Assembly (NCBI RefSeq): GCF_013342145.1
Contig: NZ_JABUQZ010000001.1
Coordinates: 1,798,001-1,862,000 of the forward strand
Direction: 5' to 3'
Origin: Haloterrigena gelatinilytica
GTDB taxonomy: Archaea; Halobacteriota; Halobacteria; Halobacteriales; Natrialbaceae
Length of the DNA: 64,000 nucleotides
Shown: piece by piece, positions 1-8,829 of the stretch
How the letters are laid out: the number at the start of each line of letters is the position of its first letter
Position numbering within the stretch: the stretch's first letter is position 1
Translations under genes and position numbers: made by a program
Notes under the pieces: model-generated
The model's database searches: none
Told to the model about the DNA's origin: nothing
Seen by the model: only the letters and a program-made list of their open reading frames with translations

Positions 1-308
1 ACGACGTGCTCACCGTGAGCTTCTTCGCCGCGCTCGAGCACCTGCCCGATTGCAAGGACGCGCTGGCGCCCGGCGGCGTCCTCGTCTACGAACACCACCT
101 TCGCTCGAGCGATCCCGTCGAGGTCGGCCCCTCGAGCGAGCGTTTCCGGTACCGCTCGAACGACCTCCTGCGGGCGTGTCTCGACCTGACGATCCTCTCC
201 TACGCGGAGCGGCGGCGGCCCGTCGCGGGCGGGACGGCCGCGGTGGCGACGCTGGTCGCGCGCAACTCCCGGGGCGGCACCCAGTCGTATCCGATGCTCG
301 AGGAGTAA
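1..308 (+). CDS. Class I methyltransferase, C-terminal part (partial)
   Basis: The reading frame is open at the left edge and ends with TAA at 306-308, so only the last 102 or so residues are seen. The visible part has GGVLVYEHHL followed by a segment ending RYRSNDLLRACLDLTILSYAE, which resembles the last strands of TehB-like SAM-dependent methyltransferases: a strand after the 'leadership' loop, then a C-terminal substrate-side helix and strand. The SAM-binding GxGxG loop would lie upstream of the window. The substrate cannot be judged. Assignment rests on this C-terminal pattern only. Confidence 0.6.
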   Translation, partial: DVLTVSFFAALEHLPDCKDALAPGGVLVYEHHLRSSDPVEVGPSSERFRYRSNDLLRACLDLTILSYAERRRPVAGGTAAVATLVARNSRGGTQSYPMLEE

Positions 309-374
309 CGGGCAGTCGTCGGGGGTTGTCCGTCCGACCGGCGGCGCGTCGACCGCGAACCGCGAGCGGTCCGG

Positions 375-1472
375 TCAGTCGAGAACGTCCTCGATGTCTC
401 GCTCGAGGGCCTCGATACTGTCTTCGATGTTCTCGACCATCATCGTCTGCTCCTCGGTGGCGGCCGCGATGCTCTGTACCGCGGCCGTGACCTCGTCGCT
501 CTGTTCGGCGACCGAGTCGATCATGCCGGTGATCTCCTCCGAACTCGCGGCCTGTTGGTCCGTCGCGGCGGCGATGTCCGTGATCCCCTCGTTGGTCTCC
601 TGGATCGCGCTGCGGATGGTTTCCTGGTTCTCGACGACGCCCTCGATCTCCGTCACGACGGTGGCGATCTCCTCGTTGGTCGTCTCGACGCTGTCGACCG
701 TGTCCAGGGCCGTCTCGCGGATCTCGGCGACGATGGCTTCGATCTCGTCGGCGCGCTCTTTGGACTGCTCCGCCAGGCCCTTGATCTCGTTGGCCACGAC
801 GGCGAAGCCGTTCCCGGAGCCGTCGGCGCGGGCCGCCTCGATGTTGGCGTTGAGCGCGAGCAGGTTCGTCTGGTCGGCGATGTGACACTCCCCTTGCACC
901 TCGGAGAGGCTGTCGGACTGCTCCTCGGCGGACTCGCTGATCTCCTGGGAGTTCTCGGCCATGTTCGTCGCCGCGTCCCGCAGTTCCGCGACGGCGCCCT
1001 CGACCTCGTCGCTCATCTGTTCTTGAAGCTGCGTGATCCGCTCTCGCTGTTCGATCAGCGTCGTCACGCGAGTGAGGACCTCGACGGCGCCGACGACGTC
1101 GCCGTCCTCGCTCGTGATCGGGACGCCGAGCGCGCGGGCGTGTACCGTCTCGCCGTCGGCGCTCTCGGCCGCCCGGATCGATTCCTCCCGGATCGGGCGT
1201 CCGGTCCGGATGACCTCCTCGGCGAGGGTCTCGTCCTCGCCTTCGGTCCCGAAGACATCGTACGCGTGTTTCCCCACGACGTCGCCGGCCGGATAGCCGG
1301 TGATTTCCTCGACGCCGTCGTTCCACCGGGTGATGTAGCCGGAGCCGTCGACGGCGAACGCCGGCTCCGGAAACACGTCGATAAGGCCGGTGAACGCGCC
1401 TCGCCAGAAGGCGGCCGCGTCGTCGTCCGCTCCGGGTTCGATGCTGGGGGGAGTTCCTGTCTCAATCGCCAT
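375..1472 (-). CDS. Soluble PAS / methyl-accepting chemotaxis-like transducer with shortened signalling domain
   Basis: A 365-residue cytoplasmic protein with no membrane segment. Residues about 30-140 form a PAS domain ([18 protein letters not shown], then [10 protein letters not shown]), so it probably senses a soluble ligand or redox state. The remainder is a coiled-coil chemoreceptor signalling domain whose tip, [19 protein letters not shown], is at about 198-216; this tip normally contacts CheA and CheW. Oddly, the helix before the tip is only about 45 residues while the helix after it is about 150. In intact receptors the two arms are similar in length. The join [10 protein letters not shown] suggests an in-frame internal deletion, so signalling may be impaired. 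Start ATG is supported by a TATA-like element 35-44 bases upstream. Confidence 0.85.
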   Translation of the reverse strand: MAIETGTPPSIEPGADDDAAAFWRGAFTGLIDVFPEPAFAVDGSGYITRWNDGVEEITGYPAGDVVGKHAYDVFGTEGEDETLAEEVIRTGRPIREESIRAAESADGETVHARALGVPITSEDGDVVGAVEVLTRVTTLIEQRERITQLQEQMSDEVEGAVAELRDAATNMAENSQEISESAEEQSDSLSEVQGECHIADQTNLLALNANIEAARADGSGNGFAVVANEIKGLAEQSKERADEIEAIVAEIRETALDTVDSVETTNEEIATVVTEIEGVVENQETIRSAIQETNEGITDIAAATDQQAASSEEITGMIDSVAEQSDEVTAAVQSIAAATEEQTMMVENIEDSIEALERDIEDVLD

Positions 1473-1506
1473 GGTGATTCTCGTTTGGAGAACATATCTC
1501 GATACC

Positions 1507-1516
1507 GTTTATAAAC
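1507..1516 (-). promoter_or_regulatory. TATA-like element of the transducer gene
   Basis: The 10-bp palindrome GTTTATAAAC lies 35-44 bases upstream of the transducer start codon, in a GC-rich background. Position and composition fit an archaeal TATA box giving a short 5' leader. Because it is palindromic, orientation is inferred only from the gene. Confidence 0.5.
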
Positions 1517-1934
1517 TGTGGCCGCTCAGCGGATCGGAAATCGCACGAAAGCGGTCGTTATCTGAACTCAATCGTTACTACTCGGAATATTGGTACTAAA
1601 TGAAGGCACTGCGACACCCTATAATGTCGCCCGCGCCGGTGGGATGGCCGTCGACCGCGCTCGAGGGGGCCGGTGCGTCGGTCTCGAGGGCACGGCCGGT
1701 ATTGACAGCGCGCCCTCGCGGAGAGCGACCGACAATTGGTCAATCGTGTAGTTCGCGTCGCCGAACGACCGGGCCGCGAGGCTTCGCCGTCCAATAGGAC
1801 ACGGAACGCTCGCGTATTGACCGTTCCAACTCGAACGACGACGTCGTCACGGCTCTCGACGGCGCATCCGTCGGGCCGACGGTTTATCATCCTTATTGAT
1901 ATTATATTCCTCGTATCCAGTACCGAAACTACTA
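1517..1934. other. Intergenic stretch without recognised gene
   Basis: About 420 bases between the transducer promoter and the promoter of the small winged-helix gene. Open frames here encode arginine-rich sequence with no family resemblance and the wrong composition for a haloarchaeal protein. No RNA gene or repeat was recognised. Confidence 0.5.
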
Positions 1935-1944
1935 TTTTATATAT
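1935..1944 (+). promoter_or_regulatory. TATA box of small winged-helix gene
   Basis: The run TTTTATATAT is centred about 27 bases before the ATG at 1967 in an unusually A/T-rich stretch, which is the spacing expected for a leaderless archaeal transcript. Confidence 0.65.
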
Positions 1945-1966
1945 CTCCGTTATACGTGGTTATACG

Positions 1967-2182
1967 ATGACCAACTGCTCGAGTCGAGGGCTCTTACGGG
2001 TGCTCGACGAGCGCGGCGCGGTCGAAGTGGGGACGCTAGCGGCCACGCTTGACGAGCATCCGGTGACGGTGACGCAGGTGTGTTACGACCTCCAGTCGGA
2101 CGGCCACGTGCGACAGGTCTCGGGGGGCGTCTACACGATCACCGAGGACGGCCGACGGTATCTCACGACGCTCTCGGAGTGA
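1967..2182 (+). CDS. Small winged-helix DNA-binding protein
   Basis: A 71-residue protein. The pattern is helix (RGLLRVLDERGAV), helix (EVGTLAATLDE), a putative recognition helix (PVTVTQVCYDLQSDGHV) and a short hairpin (RQVSGGVYTITEDGRRYL), a minimal winged helix like many haloarchaeal one-domain regulators. The start ATG was chosen because a clear TATA box lies 27 bases upstream; longer in-frame starts would place the promoter inside the gene. Target genes are unknown. The convergent neighbour is an EamA transporter, which gives no functional hint. Confidence 0.7.
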   Translation: MTNCSSRGLLRVLDERGAVEVGTLAATLDEHPVTVTQVCYDLQSDGHVRQVSGGVYTITEDGRRYLTTLSE

Positions 2183-2199
2183 CGTTTTCCCGGACGCCG

Positions 2200-3123
2200 C
2201 TACGCCCGATCCGTAGCGCCGCGGCTGTCCCGCCCGACGGTCGTCAGATAGATCCCCGCGAGAACGACGGCGCCGCCGGCGATCGTCACGGCGTCGGGTA
2301 CCTCGGCGAGCAACAGGACCGCGAGGACCGTCGAGCCGACCGGCTCGCCCAGCCAGGCGACGCTGACGACGACCGACTCGAGGTGTTTTAGCGTCCAGTT
2401 GACGACGGTGTGACCGAAGACGCCGGGACCGACGGCCATGCCGAGAAAGAGCAGCCACTCCCGGGCCGGGTAGGCGACGTAGTCGTGGCCCTGCGCGCCG
2501 ACGAGGACGCCGAGCGTCAGCGCGCAGGCGGCGTAGACGACGGTGACGTACGGGAACAGCGAGACGCGCTGCCGGATCGACCGCCCGGCGAGCACGTAGG
2601 CGGCGACGGTGATCGCCCCCAGCAGCGCGAGGGCGTTCCCGTACGGCGTCGCGTCGGAGACCGGCGCCTCGCCGGCACCGCCAAACGACATCGCGGCGGC
2701 GCCGACGACGGCGACCGCGATGCCCGCGGCGGTGGCGCGATCGAGCCGTTCGCCGAGCACGAGCGCGGCGCCCAGCGCCACGAAGACCGGCTGCGTCTGG
2801 ACGATCGTGACGCTGGCCGCGACGCTCGTGTGGTTCAAGCTCTCGAACCACGCCGCGAAGTGGGCGGCGAGTGCGACGCCGGCGGCGGTCGCCGCAACGA
2901 GGTCGCGCCGCGAGAGCCGCCCGAACTCCTCGCGGGAGCGCACCAGCGCGACGGGGGCGACCATCGCCGTCGTGAACAGGACCCGGTAGAAGGCCACCAC
3001 CGAACTCGGCGCCGCGCTCCAGCGGACCAGCACGGCGCTGGTACTGGCCGCGAACACCGCGAACGCCAGCGCGACCGTCGGCGTCGCCTCGAGTTCCGAT
3101 CGGTTCACGTCGGGTGAATTCAC
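2200..3123 (-). CDS. EamA/DMT-family transporter
   Basis: A 307-residue integral membrane protein with about ten hydrophobic segments arranged as two EamA repeats, for example VALAFAVFAASTSAVLVRW near the N-terminus and TIAGGAVVLAGIYL near the C-terminus. The family (drug/metabolite transporter superfamily) exports or imports small metabolites; the substrate is not predictable. The start was set at GTG (3121-3123); a second GTG five codons later (3106-3108) is an alternative. It is divergent from another EamA gene at 3229, and the two are not close duplicates. Confidence 0.85.
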   Translation of the reverse strand: MNSPDVNRSELEATPTVALAFAVFAASTSAVLVRWSAAPSSVVAFYRVLFTTAMVAPVALVRSREEFGRLSRRDLVAATAAGVALAAHFAAWFESLNHTSVAASVTIVQTQPVFVALGAALVLGERLDRATAAGIAVAVVGAAAMSFGGAGEAPVSDATPYGNALALLGAITVAAYVLAGRSIRQRVSLFPYVTVVYAACALTLGVLVGAQGHDYVAYPAREWLLFLGMAVGPGVFGHTVVNWTLKHLESVVVSVAWLGEPVGSTVLAVLLLAEVPDAVTIAGGAVVLAGIYLTTVGRDSRGATDRA

Positions 3124-3228
3124 GCGGGCTTTCAAACGCGTTCCGAAACCGCCCGCGTGAGCGATAATCACACCCCGTAGACGGCCCGAATCGCCGACGC
3201 TATACGTTCGAGTACGTCTCGTGGGGAT

Positions 3229-4098
3229 ATGGACGAGCGGACAGTCGGAATCTGCTACGTGCTCGCGTCGGCCGTCGGGTTCGGCACCGTCGGGATCTTC
3301 GGGACGCTCGGGGGCGACGTCGGCCTCTCGATTCCGACGATTCTCGCGTTTCGGTTCGCTATCGCGTCGGCGATCCTCTGGAGCCTGCTGGCCGTGCAGG
3401 GTCGACAGAACCTCCTCGGCGGACGATTGCTCGGTTGGGCGGCCCTCCTCGGAATCGGCGGCTACGGCGGCATGAGCGGCTTCTACTTCTGGGGGCTCGA
3501 GCATCTCACCGCGGGACTGGTCGCGATCGTCCTCTTCACGTTTCCGGCGATCGTCGTCGCCGTCACGCTCGTTACGTCGCCCGGCCGGATCAGCGGACCC
3601 CTCGTCGCGGCGCTCTGTCTCTCGCTCGGCGGCGTGGCGCTGATCGTCGGTGCGGACCCCGCCGGCGCCGATCCGCGGGGCGTGATCATCGTGCTCTGCT
3701 CGGCCGTCTGCTACGCCGGCTACATGCTGGGCAGCGAGCGCGTCCTCGAGTCGGTCGATCCGCAGGCGCTGACGGCCCACGTGTTGCCGGCGTCGGGGCT
3801 CCTGTTTCTCGCGATCGGCGCGGCGCGGGGGACGTTCGCGGTGCCGGCGGCGACCGAGACGACCGCGTGGGTCGTGTTGGTCGCGCTCGGTCTGGTCTCG
3901 ACGGCGATCCCGATCAGCCTGCTCTACGCCGGCCTGTCGAGGATCGGCGCGAGCAGGGCGAGCATCCTCAGCACGGTCGAACCGGCGGTCGCCGTCGTCC
4001 TCGGCGCCGCGGTGCTCGACGAACCGGTGACGGCGACGACGGTGCTGGGCGGCGTGCTGGTCGTCGGCGGCGTCGTCGTGATCCAGCGGCGGAGCTAA
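3229..4098 (+). CDS. EamA/DMT-family transporter
   Basis: A 289-residue protein with about ten membrane segments in two EamA repeats: YVLASAVGFGTVGIFGTLGG opens the first, and the second ends in the family's usual STVEPAVAVVLGAAVLDEP followed by a last helix. The STVEPxxA motif with an acidic turn is typical of the DMT superfamily. The substrate is unknown. It is transcribed away from the other EamA transporter (2200-3123) with a shared 105-base upstream region, so the two could share control. It is convergent with the NosL-like gene downstream. Confidence 0.88.
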   Translation: MDERTVGICYVLASAVGFGTVGIFGTLGGDVGLSIPTILAFRFAIASAILWSLLAVQGRQNLLGGRLLGWAALLGIGGYGGMSGFYFWGLEHLTAGLVAIVLFTFPAIVVAVTLVTSPGRISGPLVAALCLSLGGVALIVGADPAGADPRGVIIVLCSAVCYAGYMLGSERVLESVDPQALTAHVLPASGLLFLAIGAARGTFAVPAATETTAWVVLVALGLVSTAIPISLLYAGLSRIGASRASILSTVEPAVAVVLGAAVLDEPVTATTVLGGVLVVGGVVVIQRRS

Positions 4099-4122
4099 CG
4101 GAACGGGCGGCGAGTCCGTCGA

Positions 4123-4710
4123 TCACATGCGGTTGCTGCGATAGATCTCGGCCGTCTCGCGGTCGATCTCGTCGAACTCGATGATATCCTCCTCGGTCAG
4201 GTCTTCGGCGTCGTACGCCTCGAGGAAGGCGACGGCGTCGTCTCTGTCGGCGAACGACCGCGGGTTGATCTTCATCGGATCGTCGACCGCGGTCTCGTCG
4301 GTAATGAGCGCGAAGTGCGCCTCGGTCGCGTCGACGAGGTCGCCCGTTTCGTAGTCGGCAATCCAGGCGCCGGCGACGGGCGAGTCGGACGTCGTGATGA
4401 CGAGATAGGCGAACAGACAGCCCGGCGTATCGAAGGCGGCCCCCGTCCCGTCCTCGTGGGCGACCTGTCCGTGCCAGTTGGGGTAGTCCGCCGGCGTCAT
4501 ATTGCAGATCGGGCAGTTCTGCTCGTCGGTGAACGCGACGGGTTCGTCGCCCGGATGTTCGAGGGTCGGATCGACCGTCCGCTCGTCGTCCTCCTCGTCG
4601 GCCTCACCCTCGTCCCCGCCCAGACAGCCGGCGCTCCCCGCGAGGAGGCCGGTCCCGAGGAAGCCGAGTAGCCGCCGTCGCTCGAGGGGCCGACCGTTCG
4701 GTCCGTTCAT
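4123..4710 (-). CDS. NosL-like lipoprotein (copper-binding type)
   Basis: A 195-residue exported lipoprotein. The N-terminus has an RRR motif, a hydrophobic stretch and a lipobox ending SAGC (Cys at about residue 29), followed by an acidic linker. The body carries the CPICNM motif (Cys66 and Cys69), then YPNWHGQV and FDTPGCLFAYL, which matches the NosL family, whose members bind Cu(I) and deliver it to nitrous oxide reductase or other copper enzymes. No nos genes are near, so a general copper role at the outer face of the membrane is as likely. The inner ATG at 4708-4710 was chosen because it directly precedes the Tat-like signal; a longer frame upstream is arginine-rich. Confidence 0.85.
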   Translation of the reverse strand: MNGPNGRPLERRRLLGFLGTGLLAGSAGCLGGDEGEADEEDDERTVDPTLEHPGDEPVAFTDEQNCPICNMTPADYPNWHGQVAHEDGTGAAFDTPGCLFAYLVITTSDSPVAGAWIADYETGDLVDATEAHFALITDETAVDDPMKINPRSFADRDDAVAFLEAYDAEDLTEEDIIEFDEIDRETAEIYRSNRM

Positions 4711-4870
4711 ACACCGACTACCGCCGCGACGGCCAAAACGAGCGTGGTTCGATCGCCGAACTATCGAATCGGATCCGCGAAACCGGAGCGTCGATGCGGA
4801 GAGACCGGATTGCATCCACCTTACTCGAACCCGTGTCGTCTCTCACTCGAGGGAGATCGTCGTCGGTCTC

Positions 4871-5368
4871 TCACTCGAGGCGCGCCTTCGTCAATCGATG
4901 CCGTTCGCGGAACATGGCCTCGAAGCCGACCGTCGAGAACGGCGTGGCGACGTCGGTGAGACGGCCGACGCCGGCGACGTCGCTGCCCGGGAGTTCGTAC
5001 GCGACGCGATCCCGGAGCACCGTCCGCTCGCCGTCGGCGAAAAACGAGTGGGTGTGCTCCCAGCGGTCGAACGGACCGCGGATCATCTCGTCGCGGAAGG
5101 AGGCGCTGCCGTCACTGCGCTCGCGATCCGTGATCAGCGACGTCCAGTGCTGGCGCGGCCCGACGCCGAGGGGCCGTATCGACAGCGCGAGTTCGGTCCC
5201 GGTCTCGAGTACGTCCGGATCGCGCTCGCCGTCGGGGCCGAGGACCGCCTCGACGCGCAGGTGCATCCAGTCGGGCGTCACCGCTTCGAGGCCCTCGACG
5301 CGCGAGTGAAACGCCCAGACGTCCGCGAGCGGCGCGTCGATCGTCGTCCGGCGTTCGTAGGTCGCCAT
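4871..5368 (-). CDS. SRPBCC (START-like) family protein
   Basis: A 165-residue protein with the polyketide-cyclase/dehydrase pattern: TIDAPLADVWAFHSRVEGLE at the N-terminus, a central strand ending GPRQHWTSLI, the strand-turn FDRWEHTHSF, and a long C-terminal helix (FSTVGFEAMFRERHRLTKARL). Such proteins form a helix-grip fold with a hydrophobic ligand pocket. Neither ligand nor reaction is predictable from sequence. It is flanked by an Lrp regulator and a NosL-like gene on the same strand, with gaps of about 120 and 160 bases, so it is probably transcribed alone. Confidence 0.8.
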   Translation of the reverse strand: MATYERRTTIDAPLADVWAFHSRVEGLEAVTPDWMHLRVEAVLGPDGERDPDVLETGTELALSIRPLGVGPRQHWTSLITDRERSDGSASFRDEMIRGPFDRWEHTHSFFADGERTVLRDRVAYELPGSDVAGVGRLTDVATPFSTVGFEAMFRERHRLTKARLE

Positions 5369-5488
5369 CGCTCCCGACTACGCCGGCCGACGGGAAAACG
5401 GGACGGCCAAACGACCGTCCGGACGGACAGAACGTACCCCACCCACATCGTCCGCTCGGGCGTCGGAGGGGGACGCCGTTCGGACGGA

Positions 5489-5917
5489 CTACTTCAGTCG
5501 TTCCTGGAGGAAAGAGGGATGTGCCGCCGTGACGCCGTCGATCTCGAGTAGCTGGTCGGAGATGATCTCGCCCAGCGCGTCGCCGTCCGCGGCCCGGACC
5601 TCGGCCATCAACATGTGGTCGCCGCTGGAGCTGTACAGCGCCTCGACCTCGTCTAAGTCCTTCAGCGCCTTCGTCGCCTCGACGTAGCGCTCGCTCGAGA
5701 CGTCGATCCCCACCATCGCGATCGTCTTGCTCGAGAGCTTTTTCGGGTCGATGTCGGCCGAGTAGCCGACGATGACGCCTTCCTCCTCGAGCTGGTTGAT
5801 GTACTTTCGAACGGTCGGTTTCGAGACGTCCGCCCGCTCGGCGATCTCGGCGTAGGACGCCTGGGCATCCTCCTCTAACACCTCGAGGATGCGATCTTCC
5901 GTAGCCTGTGTACTCAT
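5489..5917 (-). CDS. Lrp/AsnC family transcriptional regulator
   Basis: A 142-residue protein with an N-terminal helix-turn-helix (DRILEVLEEDAQASYAEIAE, then VSKPTVRKYINQLEEEGVI) and a C-terminal RAM/effector domain (AMVGIDVSSERYVEATKALKD, then GDHMLMAEV). Members form octamers or dimers and bind amino acids to control metabolic genes. The upstream region (5918-5970) is A/T-rich, with TATA-like and short inverted elements including GTATAC, consistent with the autoregulation common in this family. Its targets cannot be read from the window. Confidence 0.92.
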   Translation of the reverse strand: MSTQATEDRILEVLEEDAQASYAEIAERADVSKPTVRKYINQLEEEGVIVGYSADIDPKKLSSKTIAMVGIDVSSERYVEATKALKDLDEVEALYSSSGDHMLMAEVRAADGDALGEIISDQLLEIDGVTAAHPSFLQERLK

Positions 5918-6069
5918 GATAGTCTCTTTTGCTCCGACGGAAAAATATCTTTTGTATACGAAAACGACCGGTACGCAGGGGAAAACACGCTCGAGACGGA
6001 CGTTTCGGGCGTCCGACGGCCGGACCGCCGGACTTATTCGCCACGTGGTCGGAGTGTCGGTATCCCGTC

Positions 6070-6390
6070 ATGGTCGACGCCAATCACGTCAGCGGCGCGG
6101 TCTGGCTGCTCTGTGGCCTCGCAATTCTGTTTCTCGGCTATCTGATCGCCGTCCGCGGCCGGGCCGACCTCCACGCCAACTACGACGAGTCGGTCGATCC
6201 GGCCTACGCCTCCCGGTGGGCCGGCGGGACGGCCCTGGTCATGGGCCTGCTGGTCGTCGCCTACGCGATTCGGGAACTTCTCTACGGCTTCCATCCGTAC
6301 GCGCTCGGCGGCCTCCTCGTCGCGCTGCTCGGCCTGAGCTACCTCTCGAAACTGTTCGCCGGCGGGTTCGGTGCGCGGAGTCGAGACTGA
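6070..6390 (+). CDS. Small membrane protein, three transmembrane segments
   Basis: A 106-residue hydrophobic protein. Helices are visible at about residues 8-28 (VWLLCGLAILFLGYLIAV), 50-68 (AGGTALVMGLLVVAYAIREL) and 75-95. The first helix followed by a short soluble loop and two more helices resembles small DUF3784-like proteins, but that is only a shape match. No function is proposed. The ATG follows the Lrp gene's divergent promoter region by about 150 bases, so the two genes share an upstream region. Confidence 0.7.
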   Translation: MVDANHVSGAVWLLCGLAILFLGYLIAVRGRADLHANYDESVDPAYASRWAGGTALVMGLLVVAYAIRELLYGFHPYALGGLLVALLGLSYLSKLFAGGFGARSRD

Positions 6391-6468
6391 GTCCACCGCT
6401 CGAGTCGTCCTCGCCGGCGTATCGGTCGAACAACAATTGATTTAACAGATCGGTGGTGGGAATGATAT

Positions 6469-7629
6469 ATGCGACAGACACGTCGGGGGTTCGTCGCGCT
6501 CGGGGTCGGTGCGATACCGGTCGCGACGGCGGGCTGTCTCCGCCCTCGCGGCGCCGACGCGACGACGGCCGCGGAGCTCGAACGCCGACTGGGCGACCTC
6601 GACCGTCCGGAGACGATGATCGGCACCGTCGAGACGACGTTCGACCGCGATGGGGCGACGACCGTCACCGTAGACGAGATCACGGCCCGCGCCGGCGGCG
6701 AGACGTACGTCGAAGGGACCACCGACGACGCCACCTTTCGGAACGTCGACGACGGGGAGCGGGCCTGGTTTCACGACCTCGAGCGAAACCGCATCGCGGT
6801 GCTGGGCTCCGAGATGAGCGGCGAGAGCCACATCGATTACAGCTACGGCGAGACGACGACGTACTTCGATCAACTCGATGCGACGGTGCGCGAGGAGACG
6901 ACGCTCGACGGCAGAGACGTCTACCTGGTCCGGTTCGCTCCGCCGCCGGACGAGGTCGTCGAGCGTTCGATCAGCGTCCTCGTCGGCGACACGGAGTTCG
7001 TGATCCCGCTCGAGACGGAAGAGCGCGAGACGACGGAGCTACAGGAGACCGTCGAGCGGATCGACGTCTGGTTCGATCGGGAGACGCTGTTCCCGGTCAA
7101 ACAGATCGTCGAAACGAACGCCGTCGATTACGACGCGATCTACACGTCGCTCTCGCTGAACGAACCGGTCGCGGACGACCCGTTCGCGTTTGACCCGCCT
7201 GAGGACGCTCTCGTCGAAGAACACGTCTTCCCCTACCTCGACCGGTACGACGCGCTCGAGGACGCGGAAGCCGACGCAGGGGTCGCGATGACGGAACCGA
7301 CTCGCCTGCCGGACCGGTTCACTCGCGCGACGGCCGCCGTCGCCGACTACCCGTACGCGGACGACCTGTGGGAGGTCTCGGTCAGGTACGCCGGCGACGA
7401 GAGCGTCGGCGAGTCGATCCGGGTCGGCGCCTGTAACGGCCCCCGCCCGTTCGACGTCGACGGCGAGACGGTCTCCGTCGACGGCGCGTCCGGGACCGTC
7501 GCCGAGAGCGATCTCGGGACGACCGTCGAGTGGCCCTGCGGCGAGCGGACGTACGTCGTCTTCGCGACCGCGTCGGTCGATCGCGAGACGGCGCTGTCGG
7601 TCGCCGAGTCGGTCGACGATTGCGACTAG
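6469..7629 (+). CDS. LolA-like Tat lipoprotein
   Basis: A 386-residue exported protein beginning MRQTRRGFVALGVG with a lipobox TAGC, so it is likely a Tat-exported lipoprotein. The mature part starts with a helix (AAELERRLGDLDRPETMIGT) and alternating strands, then YSYGETTTYFDQL, and a later segment RIDVWFDRETLFPVKQIVET. This 'helix then half-barrel' with a WxDxxxxxPxK-type strand is typical of LolA/LppX-like carriers and haloarchaeal 'outer membrane lipoprotein-sorting' proteins. Since haloarchaea have no outer membrane, the role may be lipid or hydrophobic ligand binding at the cell surface. A paralogue is at 26147-27295. Confidence 0.75.
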   Translation: MRQTRRGFVALGVGAIPVATAGCLRPRGADATTAAELERRLGDLDRPETMIGTVETTFDRDGATTVTVDEITARAGGETYVEGTTDDATFRNVDDGERAWFHDLERNRIAVLGSEMSGESHIDYSYGETTTYFDQLDATVREETTLDGRDVYLVRFAPPPDEVVERSISVLVGDTEFVIPLETEERETTELQETVERIDVWFDRETLFPVKQIVETNAVDYDAIYTSLSLNEPVADDPFAFDPPEDALVEEHVFPYLDRYDALEDAEADAGVAMTEPTRLPDRFTRATAAVADYPYADDLWEVSVRYAGDESVGESIRVGACNGPRPFDVDGETVSVDGASGTVAESDLGTTVEWPCGERTYVVFATASVDRETALSVAESVDDCD

Positions 7630-7708
7630 CGATCGTTGAGACGCTGAGTCGGACCGCGAAAAAACAGCGAATTGTTCCGAACGGCGTTCCCGACCGCGGG
7701 AACGGCCG

Positions 7709-8640
7709 TTACGTGTGACGGTCGAGCAGGTCGTAGCTGCGCTCCCACTCGGCGTCGTCGTCGAAGTAGCGCTCGGCCAGCGGCTGGTCGGGCATCTCGC
7801 CGACGGCGTGTTTCTCCTGGGAGTAGGAGGGTCGGTCATCGTCGACGTAGTACCGACCCGTCAGGACGGTGCCCTCGTTGAGGACGTCCTCGGTCTCGCG
7901 CATCATCTCGGCGGCTTCCGCGCGGTCGTTGACGTCGAAGTCGTAGTCGTCGGACTCCTGGACGTCGACGTACGGGACGTACTGGCGTGCGTCCTTGTTC
8001 CAGGTCGGACACTGCGTCAGGAAGTCCACGTGCGCGAAGCCGTCGTGTTCGATGGCTTCCTTGATGATCTCCTTGGCCTGGTTCGGGTTGACCGCGGCGG
8101 TGCGAGCGATGTAGCTCGCGCCGGCGTTCAGCGACGTCGACAGCGGTCGCAGCGGCGTCTTCGCGCTGCCCGACGGCTGGGTCTTGGACTTGTGGCCCTT
8201 CGGACTGGTGGGCGAGGTCTGGCCCTTGGTCAGCCCGAAGATCTCGTTGTTGAACACGATGTACGTCATGTCGTGGTTCTCGCGGGCCGTGTGGATGAAG
8301 TGGTTCCCGCCGATCCCGTAGCCGTCGCCGTCGCCGCCCGCGGCGATGACCTCGAGTTCGGGGTTGGCGAGCTTCGCGGCCCGTGCGACGGGCAGCGAGC
8401 GGCCGTGGATCGTGTGGAAACCGTACGTGTCCAGGTAGCTGTTCAGCTTGCCGGAACAGCCGATCCCGGTGACGGTCAGCACCTCTTCGGGGGTCTTCCC
8501 GGCTTCGGGAAGCGCCTGTTTCAGCGACTTCAGGACGCCGAAGTCGCCACAGCCCGGACACCAGGTCGGCTGCGGTTCGACACCGGGCGTGAACTCGTCC
8601 TGGTCGATCTCGCGTTCCTCACCGATCGCGTTGCACTCAT
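7709..8640 (-). pseudogene. korB: korB, 2-oxoacid:ferredoxin oxidoreductase beta subunit, start region frameshifted
   Basis: The body is a clear TPP-binding beta subunit: LTVTGIGCSGKLNSY, GGDGDGYGIGGNHFIHTARE (TPP/Mg site) and FNNEIFGLTKGQ. Intact family members begin near MSAFNAIGEE and carry a WCPGCGDFG cysteine motif before this. Here the ATG at 8638-8640 is followed by a 4-base deletion relative to the other copy of the same sequence (start at 8993), so it reads out of frame. In the correct frame there is no ATG, GTG or TTG before GTG at 8482, which would lose about 53 residues including the CPGCG motif. The product would be truncated and probably inactive unless the sequence is in error. 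Confidence 0.85.
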
Positions 8641-8643
8641 TGG

Positions 8644-8829
8644 TTAGTCACCTGCAGCGGGTTCGATTCGTACCTGTGCGGTTGGCTGACGGTCCTCATC
8701 GGCGAGGTTAACCTCGTAGCCCTCGACGATCCGGGCTCGAAGGTTGCTGCTGAACTTCAGCAGGCTGGTCATCTTGTCGCCGAAGCGGCCCAGTTCCTTC
8801 TGGATCAGGCCGCGGAACTGCGCGGTGGC
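8644..8829 (-). pseudogene. Duplicate fragment of korA 3' end (copy 2)
   Basis: This encodes ATAQFRGLIQKELGRFGDKM and ends QVRIEPAAGD, the same as the korA C-terminus at 8997-9190. Compared with that copy it has a 4-base and a 2-base deletion plus substitutions in one short patch (FSSNLRARIVEG in place of FNGNPFEPAEIVEG). Together these keep the frame. It has no start of its own and is fused to the truncated korB copy upstream. Confidence 0.85.

Noticed and set aside
10-1326. Long open frame opposite the chemoreceptor-like gene
   Set aside because: Arg-rich product with no domain. Such antisense frames are a by-product of the high-GC third codon positions.
1558-1890. 110-codon frame on the minus strand in the gap after the transducer
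   Set aside because: Basic, Arg-rich and with no recognised fold; no promoter or start signal supports it.
2200-3780. A 526-codon reading of the first EamA gene
   Set aside because: The extra N-terminal 200 or so residues are Arg/Glu/Asp low-complexity sequence running over the divergent promoter and the other EamA gene; the GTG at 3121-3123 gives a normal length.
7836-8561. 241-codon frame beginning MSGLWRLRRPEVAE over korB
   Set aside because: It is korB read out of frame; its product is Arg-rich and has no domain.
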